Shown here: piece by piece, positions 44,969 through 56,017 of the stretch
How positions within the stretch are numbered: the first letter of the stretch is position 1
How the letters are laid out: every line of letters starts with the position of its first letter
DNA from: Miscanthus floridulus
Taxonomy: Eukaryota; Streptophyta; Magnoliopsida; Poales; Poaceae
Direction of reading: 5' to 3'
NCBI RefSeq assembly: GCF_019320115.1
Contig: NC_089581.1
Location: forward strand, 14,437,925-14,501,924
Length of the DNA stretch: 64,000 nucleotides
Notes under the pieces: model-generated
What the model saw: the letters and a program-made list of their open reading frames with translations, nothing else
Told to the model about the DNA's origin: nothing
Database searches by the model: none
Program-made: the position numbers and the translations under genes

Positions 44969-45737
44969 TTTTCCGACCGTATTCAAGACCGAATTCGTTT
45001 AAAGGGGTTCAAATCTGTCCGTATTCGAGTCCAGATATTCAACATCTGATACTGTATCCGTATCCGAATACTCAAATCGCATAATTATGATGTCGATATC
45101 CAATCGTATCCTATCCGGCATGGTTGACGCTATCCGCATTCGAATCCAAATCCAAACTAAAATATGAAAACAAATATAATATCAATGATATCCTTCCGTA
45201 TCCGAACCGTTTTCATCCCTACTGATTTGTTGTGAGAGAAAAACATTCATCCTATTCTGCTCATCTACTTTTCAGCCGGCTTGCGCTCATTTCGGCTTAT
45301 TCTCCCTCACAGAAACAATATTGAATCAGCCGAAATACCACTAGCAGAACATAGCCATTATTCTTTCGCTGAAAAGTATTGCTGAGGTAGCACTGAAGAA
45401 CCGGACGATAGATTAACTAGTAGCACTCTCCCTATGATATTCACCTCCCTCTCTTAGAGAAAGTTTAACGAGCTTGGCTACAAGCAAGCTTGACCCACGA
45501 TTTCCACCAGGGTTTTTCCCTATTTTAACAGGTGCAGCCTCTTTCGCGTGGAGCTACAAAGGGATTGCGGCGCGCTCGTCGCCTACGAGCCTTGGATGGT
45601 TTCGGTGATCTTCCCAAAAACGCGATCTTGAAATCTAGGTATAATTATATGATCTATTTTTTGTACATAAGATGTGTGTGAGTACGTGTGGTGTTACCTA
45701 GATGCGAGGCGGGAAAAAAAAGTCCGCAACAGACTGG

Positions 45738-46011
45738 GGCCATGTTTAGTTTCCCCATTTTCCAGAATTTGGCACTATGCAAAAAGAAGATTCCCCGTCA
45801 TATCAAACTTGCGGTACATGCATGGAGTACTAAATGTTGACGAAATCAAAAACTAATTGCACAGTTTGGTTGTACTTTGCGAGACGAACGTTTTGAGCCT
45901 AATTAGTCAACGATTGGACAATTATTATCAAATAAAAACAAAACGCTACAGTAGTCACTGTTGCTACAGCAACTTTGCCGGCGCCAAATCGGCGCCCAAC
46001 TAAACATGGCC
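45738..46011. mobile_element. MITE with TGG target duplication
   Basis: 274 bp with terminal inverted repeats GGCCATGTTTAGTT and AACTAAACATGGCC, perfectly paired, flanked by TGG on both sides (45735-45737, 46012-46014). The 3-bp duplication suggests PIF/Harbinger type. Confidence 0.85.
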
Positions 46012-47164
46012 TGGCTCAACAGACAAGACATACAGCAATCTCTCTCTAAATATAGAATTTTTTATTCCGCGTGGGACCCACTTACTCATCCCCGTTCCCT
46101 TCCTCATTGGAAAAACATCGGCAGCCAAGAAGCAAGATCGATCCAGCGCCTCCGCCCACCGGTGGCCAGATGGCGTCCAAGATGAGCTGTTCCTCAGCTT
46201 TCAGCAGAACTGGGTAACGGAAAGACGGCCAGATGGTTCCGTGTGGACCTAGCTCTTGGAGGGGAAGGATCCATGGCCGCCATGGCCGCGAGGATGGAGG
46301 TGCCCGCACACGGGCGCCACAGCGTCGGCGGCCGAGCTAACGACGGGCACGGTGCTGTGATGGCGGCATGACCAGCCCTGGGGCCCCTGTCGGGTGGGGA
46401 CACGGCTGCTGTGCCTCGAAAACTACGGCTGCTCGAGGCGAGGACGACAGCGGCCGGCCGTGTGCAGACGGCGGCAAGGACGACGCGGGCCGGCGTAGAC
46501 AACGGCGGCGAGGGCGTCCGAGTGCCGGCACAAAACACGGGGGACTAGGCAAGCGTTCGGCGCCAGAAGTTGCACAAGCAGCTTGGCTCTTCTCCTTTCA
46601 CTCTCTTCCATGTAGAAATTTACTGACATGGCTTAGCTACAAGACAAGCTAAATTGTATTATTGTATTTCCTCTTAGAGCTAGAGACGCCTAGACCCAAC
46701 AACATTGGCCTCTGATCTATTACGTGCCGATATGTCCAAACACGAAACAAGGCTAGTTGACGCTTAAATGAGAGCAACTCCAACATTCTTTATATGTTTC
46801 TTTATTATTAACAGAAATAGAGATTTTGGTAAAAAGAAAAATATACTTCAATAACTTCATTAAATATTATCATCTTTTATTTCTAATTATTCGCTAACTA
46901 AAAATAGAGAGCGGAGCTGGCTTTGTAGAGAATGGAACGATATAGAGAAAATATTGAAGGGTGAAAAAATATAGAAAATAAATTTTATTTAAAAAGCTCT
47001 TCAAATAAGAATTTAGAGGGTGAGGTTATGAAAAACTCTTGGGAAAAACAAACAGCCTCCTTGTATTCCAGGAAAAATGGAGCAGAAAATCCTTAATTCT
47101 TTCTTCCAAAGAAATTCTTCTTCAGATTGACAGAGAGGGAGATTGCAGCCCCACACAACGAGCG
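46012..47164. other. Intergenic DNA with a GC-rich block
   Basis: The block at 46090-46560 has several open frames on both strands, all GC-skewed and low in complexity. I recognise no domain. The remainder is AT-rich. Confidence 0.4.
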
Positions 47165-47461
47165 CTTAGACTGTCTCCGATAGTTGACCCATATGGGCAC
47201 CCAAACCCAAAATGGGTACCAGGAGACCCAAAATCAACGTCCAACAGAGTACATATACGGGAGACCCATTTTGGGTTGTCTGAGAGGCACGACCCAAATA
47301 TGAGTATCCTCTCTCCTGAAAACCCATTTGCAGAAATAATTTTTTTTTAGGTCCTGTTGTTGGAGAGGATGTCGAATGGGTATTGAACCATTTGACTGTA
47401 GCGCTACCCAAACGTTGAATAGGTCTTGTATTTTGGGTATTGTTGTTGGAGATAGTCTTAG
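47165..47461. mobile_element. MITE of uncertain superfamily
   Basis: Ends TTAGACTGTCTCCGATAG and TTGGAGATAGTCTTAG are inverted with a few mismatches. About 297 bp, non-coding. Confidence 0.6.
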
Positions 47462-47519
47462 TGAAATCATACATTTGCATTGCCTATCCACAGTCGCAGT
47501 CCATATCCTAGCTTACATT

Positions 47520-48114
47520 CACTTGACCTAAATTATTCGCGAAAGAATCAGCATCTCAGGACCATATGAATTGACAAATCTCAGCATATTCGTTTCGTCG
47601 TAAACGATTGTGGATTATTTACTGCTGACTGGTTTGGCTAGTTTAATATGAGAAAAAATATTGTTTCAGTTTATAATCCACGATCGTATACGATCGTATA
47701 AGCCAGCCGAACAGGACCAATCTACTCGTTTCTTGTTTCCCAAGGACGCACGGATCTCGCAGTACGGGTTGGTGGTCTTTGCCAGTCCTGGAAGTAGCCG
47801 CGATGGAGCGATGGCGACCTCCAGACGCAATAAGACAGTGATCTCGAGCTTAAAAAATGCATCCACGCACCACAGATCCACAATACCGTGCACATCCTAT
47901 AAACAGCACTACACAGGAACCATCCTCTCCGGTCGTGCGTCGTCATCAGTTGCGTATGCAAAAGTGTATAGGGACAGCTGAACTAATCTTCTTGGTGTAT
48001 GTGTGTCAGTGTGTGTATATATGCAGCAACGAAGGATGGCGCCACACACTGCCACAGCAATACAGCACACTAACACCAACTTGCGACCGATCTATCAGAA
48101 ACACATCGGCCATC
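47520..48114 (+). promoter_or_regulatory. Promoter and 5' UTR of CYP81A-like gene B
   Basis: The distal block (CTAAATTATTCGCGAAAGAA, 47529-47548) and the proximal block (TTTCCCAAGGACGCACGG, then ATCTCGCAGTACGGGTTGG, 47736-47772) match those of gene C and, less closely, gene A. TATATATGCAGC at 48016-48027 is about 100 bp before the ATG. A MITE (47586-47718) sits between the two conserved blocks. Confidence 0.65.
47586..47718. mobile_element. MITE in the gene B promoter
   Basis: The right end CCAGCCGAACAGGACC and the left TTCGTTTCGTCG are roughly inverted. The inner GATTGTGGATTATTTACTG pairs with the later TATAATCCACGATCG. Gene C has continuous sequence at this point, so the insertion is specific to B. 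Confidence 0.6.
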
Positions 48115-49788
48115 ATGGATAAGGCGTATGTCGCCATCCTCTCCGTCGCCTTCCTCTTCCTGCTCCACTACCTCGTGGGCCGCGTCGCCGGCGGCGGCAA
48201 GGGCAAGCGGCTGCCACCGAGCCCTCTGGCCATTCCGTTCATCGGCCACCTCCACCTTGTCAAGACGCCGTTCCACTCGGCGCTGGCCCGCCTCGCGGCC
48301 CGCCACGGTCCGGTGTTCTCCATGCGCATGGGGCACCGCCGCGCGGTGGTCGTGTCCTCGCCGGAGTGCGCCAAGGTGTGCTTCACGGAGCACGACCAGA
48401 CCTTCGCCAACCGCCCGCATTTCCCGTCGATCCGGCTCGTGTCCTTCGACGGCGCCATGCTCTCGTCCAGCTACGGGCCCTACTGGCGCAACCTCCGCCG
48501 CGTCGCCGCCGTGCAGCTCCTCTCCGCGCACCGCGTCGCCTGCATGTCCCCAGTCATCGCTGCCGAGGTGCGCGCCATGGTGCGCCAGATGAACAGCTTA
48601 GCCGCGACGGCGCCCGGCGGCGCCGCGCGCGTCCAGCTGAGGCGACGGCTGTTCGAGTTCTCTCTCAGCGTGCTTATGGAGACCATCGCGCAGACCAAGA
48701 CCTCCCGCTCCGAAGCGGACGCCGACACTGACATATCACCCGAGGCGAACGAGTTGACGCAGATTTCCCAAGAGATCATGCCGCACCTCGGCACTGCCAA
48801 CCTGTGGGACTACCTGCCGTTTCTGCGGTGGTTCGACGTGTTCGGCGTGAGGAACAAGCTCATGGCTGCCGTGAGATGGAGGGACGCGTTCCTGCGGCGG
48901 CTCATCGACGCGGAGCGGCGGAGGCTGGACGATGGCGGCGACAGCGAGAAGAAGAGCATGCTAGCCGTGCTGCTCTCTTTGCAGAAGTCAGAGCCGGAGC
49001 TGTACACGGATACCATGATCATGGCGCTGTGCGGGGTGAGTGTTTCAAATAGTACATTCTTTTGGGAAAAGTTTGCTAAACTTATACCTTACTATTACAA
49101 TTACAACAAACGGAAGTAGTGGTCATCTCACAAGCAATGTATGTCGCTTTCTTCTTTCCCCCCTGTGATGAAGGACTTATTTGGCGCCGGAACGGAGACA
49201 ACATCGTCCACGACAGAATGGGCCATGTCGCTTCTGCTCAACCACCCGGAGGCTCTCAATAAGGCACGGGCAGAGATCGACGCGGTTGTGGGCAGCTCCC
49301 GCCTGATCACCCCGGACGACGTGCCCCGCCTCGGCTACCTGCACTGCGTCATCAACGAGACCCTGCGCATGTACCCGGCCGCTCCGCTGCTGCTGCCGCA
49401 CGAGTCGTCCGCGGACTGCAAGGTCGGCGGCTACGACGTGCCCCGCGGCACGCTGCTGATCGTGAACGCGTACGCTATCCACAGGGACCCAGCGGTGTGG
49501 GAGGACCCGGCCGAGTTCAGGCCAGAGCGGTTCGAGGACGGAAAGGCCGAGGGGCGGCTGTTGATGCCGTTCGGGATGGGGCGGCGCAAGTGCCCCGGGG
49601 AGACGCTCGCGCTCCGAACTGTCGGTATGGTGCTCGGGACACTGATCCAGTGCTTCGACTGGGACAGAGTTGATGGTGTCGAAATCGGCATGACCGAGGC
49701 CGGCGGGCTGACCATGCCCCGGGCCGTCCCGTTGGAAGCCACGTGCAAGCCTCGTGCAGCTATGAATGATGTTCTTCAGAAGCTCTGA
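48115..49788 (+). CDS. CYP81A-like cytochrome P450 (gene B), two exons
   Basis: Exons 48115-49035 and 49174-49788 join in phase (GT at 49036, AG at 49172-49173), giving 511 aa. The intron is 138 bp. The ATG was chosen by position after the TATA box and by identity with the MDKAYVA start of gene A. The ER anchor spans residues 5-23, followed by RLPPSPLAIPFIGH. W124 lies in the C helix, AGTETT in the I helix (312-317), and ExxR is E369-R372. FRPERFED and [11 protein letters not shown] (C447) are intact. The junction codon is the usual Gly (LCG). Exon 2 is nearly the same as in gene A, while exon 1 differs more in residues 70-170, where substrate-recognition sites 1 and 2 lie. A and B are probably tandem duplicates with diverging substrate pockets. 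Confidence 0.93.
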
Positions 49789-49824
49789 TATAATATTTTG
49801 GCATATCCTAGGTTCTCATATATA

Positions 49825-49953
49825 GGCCCTGTTCGGCTTACCTTAAAAGTCAGCTTGTTTGACATCTTTTTTCAGCCGAAATAGTATTTTTCTCTCATAA
49901 TAATTCAGCTTTGACTTGTTTTTTCAGCCAATTTCAACCAAGCGAACGGGGCC
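49825..49953. mobile_element. MITE just downstream of gene B
   Basis: 129 bp with ends GGCCCTGTTCGGCTT and AAGCGAACGGGGCC, flanked by ATA on both sides (49822-49824, 49954-49956). It starts 37 bp after the stop codon, so it probably lies in the 3' UTR of gene B. Confidence 0.8.
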
Positions 49954-49956
49954 ATA

Positions 49957-50404
49957 GCCGTTTATAAAATACAGTATATATAGCCGCATATATGTATGAA
50001 CAATTACTCAATTAGTACTATTTGTTTGCCAGCGTGCTTTAGCAAATTTCATCTTCTGCGGGTTGTCTTGTACCGAGAGCATCTGCAACAGTTTTTCATA
50101 AACCCACTCTCTAAATCACTATTTCGAGAGCCTTTCAATAAAAATCGCTGTCTAAGTCTCTATATCTTTTTTACCCTTTAATAATTTCTCTATATCTTAT
50201 TCGACAGTTTCTACAACCATACTGTTGGGTGCTTCCAGTGGTTGTAAATATATTAGTCCATTTAGGTTTGTTCGAAGTCTAACTTTTTTAACCTTGACCA
50301 TCAATATCTAATATACAAATAGTCCACAGAAGATTGATGCTACTAGATTCATTATAGAATTCTTTTTTATTTAAGATAATGTTTTTTTTAGATATAGTGC
50401 TATT
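49957..50404. other. Gene B 3' flank
   Basis: AT-rich. A stretch at about 50080-50210 (GAGAGCATCTGCAACAG...) resembles the edge of a MITE but has no defined partner end. Confidence 0.4.
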
Positions 50405-50960
50405 CAAAATGGAAAAATGACTTTTTTTAAGGAACCACGTGATTCCATTAACCTTGTGAACGAGATAAATCATTGGTCACCAACACATGAATACAATGTG
50501 GTAGATCACCAGGACAAAAAACAACATTCTCCTGACAAAGACTACCAAATCTAGCCAATTCATGTGCTACTCTATTACAAAGGCGTGGAGCATAAATGAC
50601 TTAAGCTTCAGTAAATTCCTCTGTAAGTAACTCCTTAAGATCATGCACCATACCTCCCATGGACGATAACCTAAAGTCAAGAGATTTCAAAGCTTGAGTG
50701 ACCAGCGACGCATCTATTTCGAGAATTATTCGATTGATGCCCAAGCACTAAGCTGCCTTCACCCCTTTGATGCAGGCAACTAACTCAGTTTGTCACGCTT
50801 CAAGCGCATGCGCTACCAGCCCAACGTCCGTTTGGATCACCTCTCCCTCTTCATCTCTGAGCCAAGAGCCCTTTCCTTACACAAGCCACCATCAACGTTT
50901 ATTTTCTTCATGCCATTCAAAGGATAGACGACATCATTTGAGCCCAGACATTGTGGAGAT
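50405..50960 (-). pseudogene. RNase H-like domain fragment (LINE or transposon-derived)
   Basis: On the minus strand the text reads INVDGGLCKERALGS, then TELVACIKGVKAA, IILEIDASLVTQALKS, MGGMVHDLKELL and LCNRVAHELARF. This is the plant RNase H-like (RVT_3) pattern, with Asp in NVDG, Glu in ELVA, and Asp in EIDA. Several stops interrupt it. Such domains end many plant LINE ORF2 proteins, and no reverse transcriptase is seen upstream. Confidence 0.72.
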
Positions 50961-52029
50961 GCTGACCTGCGTGAAGGATTGGGAGCCAGGCGATGCAAAG
51001 GCGCAACACTGCGTGGAGAACAAGGAACTTGCATTGGCAATGCTTTTAGTGATTTGTAGACGAATAAACTTCTGCTACTGTGCAATAATGTAACTGGACT
51101 TTGAACATTTAGAGCACGATTGTACTCTTTTTTATATAGGTTTTATATTACAAGGTGTGAGTTTTTACCTAGATAGATTTTAATGAGGCAACCATTGCAC
51201 AAATAGTTCAAACTTATATTGCTATTTGAAAATTGAACTCTGTAGCCCAGTGTGTTTCCGTACAATATGATGTGATCTGTGAATATGTGTATGAATATGT
51301 CATGATGACATTATGTGTTGATGTATATAAACAGGTTATATTTTGCTAGGTACTTTGCTTTGTTCTAAACTTGAGACGATAAGGATGAAATGAATGTAAC
51401 ATTTGAAGTGCTACTTCAATTGTTGAATAAATGAGTGGTCATTTGTGGTTACAGTGCCTGCTAGCACGGGCAAGCCAGTCAGGTAGTATTTGTCGTATGG
51501 CAGCTCACAGCTAAGAAAATATAGGGCTCGACGACCACAACAAGGCATGGCAAGGCAAGACATGGAGAGCTAACCGTGTCTATCGTGTCCGGGTCTAACC
51601 GTATCATGCCACCATTTAGACCCTGTTTCAATCCATTAGCTGATAGTAGTTAGCTAGCTAATAGCACATAGTTAATATTAGCTAGCTAACTATTATCAGA
51701 GATGGTGTTTGAATACACAGCTAATTGATAAGGTTGGGTTGTTGGTCCACCTATTAGCTGTCATTATCTGATTTGGTCCAACTACGTACTGAGATAGTTG
51801 TTATATATAGAGTTACATATAATAATTAGCTAGTCCATTATCTATACATGTTTGTATACAAAAAGAGATAATTATTAGCATATAGCTACTATGTGCATAG
51901 AACCAAGCAGGACTTTAGTAGGTGCGAGATTGTCACACACATGGCGTGAGCGCTAATTAAAATCATCCCCTTGGCGTATCACACAGTCCCATTCCATATG
52001 CAACGTTGACTTCGTCTTATCAGTTTTAT
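50961..52029. other. Intergenic DNA
   Basis: AT-rich. The 51610-51920 segment has palindromic words such as TTAGCTAGCTAA and ends TTTAGACCCTG / AGGACTTTAG, perhaps an old MITE. No gene. Confidence 0.4.
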
Positions 52030-52527
52030 AGTATTCACCTAACCTAAATTACTTGCGAAAGAATCAGCTGCTCAGCATTGTATGAATTAACTAATCCTAC
52101 CGATCGCGTGATTTTCTGGTTTCCCAAGACGCTTGGATCTCGCAGTGCAGGTTGGCCTTCCACCTTTGCCACTACTCCAAGAAGAAGCCGCGATGGTGGG
52201 GATGAGTGATGGCAACCACCACAAAGACACAACAAGACAGTAGTGGTCTCGACTCTTGAGCTTAAAAAATGCATCGACGCACCACAATATCGGGCAGGTC
52301 CTGTAAACAATACTACACAGGATGACAGGAACCATCCTCTCCGGACGTCCGTCATCAATTACGAGTGCAAAAGTGTATGTTATGCTTCAAATCGTACTAT
52401 CCTTGTCAAGTTTGAATCTCGGTGTGTGTATATATGCAGCTATGGCGCCACACAACCTCCAACTCGCGATCAATCGACTGGAAGAAACACACACCAGCCA
52501 AGCCATCGCTCCGTCACTAGGCGGGAC
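52030..52527 (+). promoter_or_regulatory. Promoter and 5' UTR of P450 relic C
   Basis: Distal block CCTAAATTACTTGCGAAAGA (52043-52062), proximal block TTTCCCAAGACGCTTGGATC (52120-52139) continuing CTCGCAGTGCAGGTTGG, and TATATATGCAGC at 52429-52440. All lie at nearly the same distances from the ATG as in gene B once the gene B MITE is ignored. Confidence 0.65.
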
Positions 52528-53474
52528 ATGGATGAGGCCTATCTCGCCGTCCTCTCCGTCGCCTTCCTCTTCTTGCTCCACTACCTCGTGGGCCGCGCCG
52601 GCGCCGGCGGCAAGGGCAAGGACTCGCAGCAGCTTCCGCCGAGCCCTCCGGCCATCCCGTTCCTCGGCCACCTCCACCTTGTCAAGACTCCGTTCCACGC
52701 GGCGCTGACCCGCCTCGCGGCGCGCCATGGCCCTGTGTTCTCCATGCGCATGGGGTCCCGCCACGCCGTGGTCGTGTCCTCGCCGGAGTGCACCAAGGAG
52801 TGCTTCACGGAGCACGACGTGAACTTCGCCAACCGCCCGATGTTCCCGTCGATGCGGCTCGTGTCCCTCGACGGCGCCATGCTCTCCGTGTCCAGCTACG
52901 GCCCGTACTGGCGCAACCTCCGCCGCGTCGCCACCATCCAGCTCCTCTCCGCGCACCGCATGACCCCCGCCATCTCCGCGGAGGTGCGCGGCATGGTGCG
53001 GAGGATGGAGCACGCCGCCGCGGCCGCCCCCGGCGGCGCCGCGCGCATGCAGCTGAAGCGGAGGCTGTTCGAGCTCTCCCTCAGCGTCCTCATGGAGACC
53101 ATCGCGCAGACCAAGACGTCCCGCACCGAGGCCAACGCCGACACGGACATGTCGCCCGAGGCGCAGGAGTTCAAGCAGATTATCGACGAGCTCGTGCCGT
53201 ACATGGGCACGGCCAACCGGTGGGACTACCTGCCGGTGTTGCGTTGGTTCGACGTGAGGAACAAGATCCTCGACGCTGTGAGCAGAAGGGACGCGTTCTT
53301 TAGGCGGCTCATCGACGGGGAGCGGCGGAGGCTGGACGATGGCAACCATAGCGAAAATAAGAGCATGATTGCCGTGCTGCTCACTTTGCAGAAGTCTGAG
53401 CCCGAGGTCTACACTGACACTGTGATCGTAGCTCTGTGCGCGGTGAGCGCTTCTTCCGCTGCTCTTCGTGCCAG

Positions 53475-53699
53475 ATTATAAGACGTTTGATTTTTTTTTA
53501 TCTCAAGTTTGACCACTCGTTTTATTCAAAAAAAATTTATACAAACATAGTTAAATTTAAATTATTTTTGAAAAATTTTTATTAATAAACCAAGCCACGA
53601 CAAAAGAAGTAATATTTTGCATAAATTTTTTAATAAGTCTAGTGATCAAATTTGGTGTCAAAAAAGTCAAATGTCTTATAATTTGGGATGGATTGAGTA
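53475..53699. mobile_element. Stowaway-like MITE in the intron of relic C
   Basis: ATTATAAGACGTTTGATTTT at the left and AAATGTCTTATAATTTGGG at the right are inverted. The right end continues to GGATGGATTGAGTA, a typical Stowaway end. The left end lacks the matching outer bases. Confidence 0.6.
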
Positions 53700-54064
53700 C
53701 CATATATCACCTCTCTTATCTTGACAAAATCTATACTATAAGGTACCAATTGAAATTATACTAGGTCTACCCACAATTTCAATCCTCCATAGTCACGACT
53801 TTCTCTTCGTACACTCCAAAATATGTCCCTGGAAATACAACAACATTAAAATCAATGGCTCACATATCTTCCTATTAGGCTTCAACACGATCTATTGGTC
53901 AGGATTGTTTGGATCATCCAGAGGCTTCAACACACCCTATCAGCCTCTCCCCGCCCGCACGGCCGCACCACGGAGGCCAACGATCCCCGTTTCGAAGCAC
54001 GGTACCTCCTATATCCAGAACCAAATCTCCGAAACAACTCAGAAACCAAACACGAGACTCCCAT

Positions 54065-54440
54065 GCCTACGCTGCTCCGTCGCTTCTCCTCCCAAACGCG
54101 TGATGCTCCGTCGCTCGCCCACCCGTGCCGCCGCTGCCGTTTCGCAGACCTAGACGACCGGCGACCAACACGAGCTACTGCAAGCTCTACATCGAGCACC
54201 GCTGCCTCGTGTTCCACCTCACCTACGCCGACGCCATCCCAGAGGCGCTGCGCTAGTTCCTCGCTGACCCCAGGGTCACCTTCGTCGGATCGGGCTCCGC
54301 CCACGATGGGCACATGCTGTGGGAGCACTACGACCTCGACATGGCGTGCGGGCTGGAGTCCGCGGCGCCGCCGTCATGGGGAACGCCTCCCTCCATTGAG
54401 CAGATGGCGGCTGGTTCCTCGGGTACCCACTGCAAGCCCA
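54065..54440 (+). pseudogene. 3'-5' exonuclease (WRN/DnaQ-like) gene fragment
   Basis: In one + frame (from about 54176) the text reads YCKLYIEHRCLVFHLTYADA, IPEALR, a TAG at about 54255, FLADPRVTFVGSGSAHDGHM and LWEHYDLDMACGLESAA. This matches the pattern of plant Werner-type exonuclease domain proteins, in which a cysteine/Leu-rich strand, YADxIPxAL and FVGxG precede a YDL segment. The catalytic N-terminal DxE motif is not visible, so only the middle of the domain is here. It lies in the enlarged intron of relic C and was probably carried in by a transposon, though ends were not found. Confidence 0.6.
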
Positions 54441-54599
54441 GGGACGTCAGTGCGAGGACGATGCACTCACATAAGACGATTGGTATGATCAGGAGGTCGA
54501 CTATGGGTTTGATCAGGACAATGAACAGGAGTTCGAAGAGTTCTACCTGCTTTGATCGAAAGTTCCTGCCAGAATTTATATTGCAACAATGTAGGTAGG

Positions 54600-56017
54600 C
54601 GTGCTAGAGAATGCTATGGTTTTATGACAAGAAAATGTCCCTATCCATAGTCAAATTTAATTTAATTATTTCTTACTGCAATAACAAAAAAATACACTTG
54701 GCTGCAAACCTTTGCTTGAGGTCAGATGATTAGAGGAATTCAGTACCGAGTGGGTTTCACCCTTTTTGATGTGGGGTCGTCTTGATTTTAATTATTAAGC
54801 CCAAATTTAGTTAATACTTCTTTATGGATTCTTTGTATACAATTAAATTTTATGGAATCTTTTGGAGTTCTTGAGATTTTAATTTGTCAGTATAGATTTA
54901 TGCAAAGTTGTATATGAAAAGATTAGATTAGCTGTGTGTAAAAGTTCAATGATTCGAATGGCATGAGATAGGCAAGCTCTGAAGTACTGGGATGTACAAG
55001 TCAGTGTCCTCAGTTGTAAGACTTGGATTTTCTTGTTGTTTGCCAAACTGTGTGTTATATATATGTAAAACTTGGAAGGATCGGCTTCTTTCTTTCTTTT
55101 AAAAGATGGAGTATCCTGTGTGATGCTCTTCTTTGTGACTTTGAAACTAAAAATATATACTTGTGACTTATAAAGGATTTCTAGAGGTTTCGCGTCTATC
55201 TAATATATTACTAATTAGCTGGTAGAGGTGGAGAAGGGGTGTGGCTGGATCTGGAAGCAGTGGCGGCAGTGTACAGCGACGATGTCGGCAAGCGCCCCCA
55301 CACTGACTCAATTAAGCAGTAAGCACACACTGATTTTATTGATTTTACGAGGGTACATGCTTGTTGAGTGGCCATGATTTTTTGCCATAAACTGTTGCTA
55401 TTCACTATGTAAGAAGTGGCCTATAAGGACGCACACAAAAGAATGGATTGCCAATAGTTCAGTGTGTTCTAGAAATTTTCATTGGGATATACAAATCTGT
55501 GGCCTACTTAGATTATGTTGGATATCAAATTTTGAAGATTACCAGTCTGTGAAACATTTTTTTGTCCGCAGCAAGGCATGATCTTTTTTTTGGGGGGGTG
55601 TCTTTAAAGAAATTTAAGTCAATGTTCACTGTAAAGGAATTTTCGATCATATGTTTATTTGCACCGTGGATGTTGAGTGGTGAGTGGTAACTTGCTAAGT
55701 TGTAAATGCCAAGTCTTATGCAGCAAACTATGTCTTTTGGTTGTTTTCATTTGCATGTTTGAATATTGTCGTAGCGTTAGCACGGGCATTGTACTAGTAC
55801 TAATAAGTAGCCCATTTTCCCAGTTTACTGCAAAACATTTTCAGTGACTGTAATTGAGAGTTATACTTGTTGACCCATACACAAACTACCATGTGATGCA
55901 TACTTCATTCTTTTCTCCTTTTTCCTGCATCACAAGCGTTATTGTCACCTTTTTGCTGGATCTGGATAATTGGATCATGTGACTGACTGTAGTTTTCTCC
56001 TTTTCTCTGTGATGAAG
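54600..56017. other. Remainder of the enlarged intron of relic C
   Basis: AT-rich with no recognisable gene. It ends in the CTCTGTGATGAAG acceptor shared with genes A and B. Confidence 0.55.

Larger units (their letters stand above)
42901..45221. mobile_element. Middle level: hAT-type MITE
   Basis: The ends TAGGGATAAAAACGG and CCGTTTTCATCCCTA are inverted. The flanks TTGATTTG (42893-42900) and CTGATTTG (45222-45229) match in 7 of 8 bases, as for hAT insertions. It is split at 42932/44978 by the Mutator-like element. Confidence 0.75.
42860..45356. mobile_element. Outer MITE of a three-level nest
   Basis: The halves at 42860-42900 (GGTCTAGTTCGTTTCGC...) and 45222-45356 (...GCAGAACATAGCC) together resemble the MITE family seen at 5659 and 1747, including the TTTGTTGTGAGAGAAAAACA interior that resumes after the interruption. 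The ends are diverged and a 3-bp duplication is not exact. Confidence 0.55.

Noticed and set aside
46090..46560. GC-rich block as a gene
   Set aside because: Open frames on both strands are short, overlapping and of biased composition; no domain, start context or splice structure was convincing.
52387..53349. 320-codon minus-strand frame opposite gene C
   Set aside because: It is a GC-rich antisense shadow of the P450 exon; the same shadow appears opposite genes A and B.
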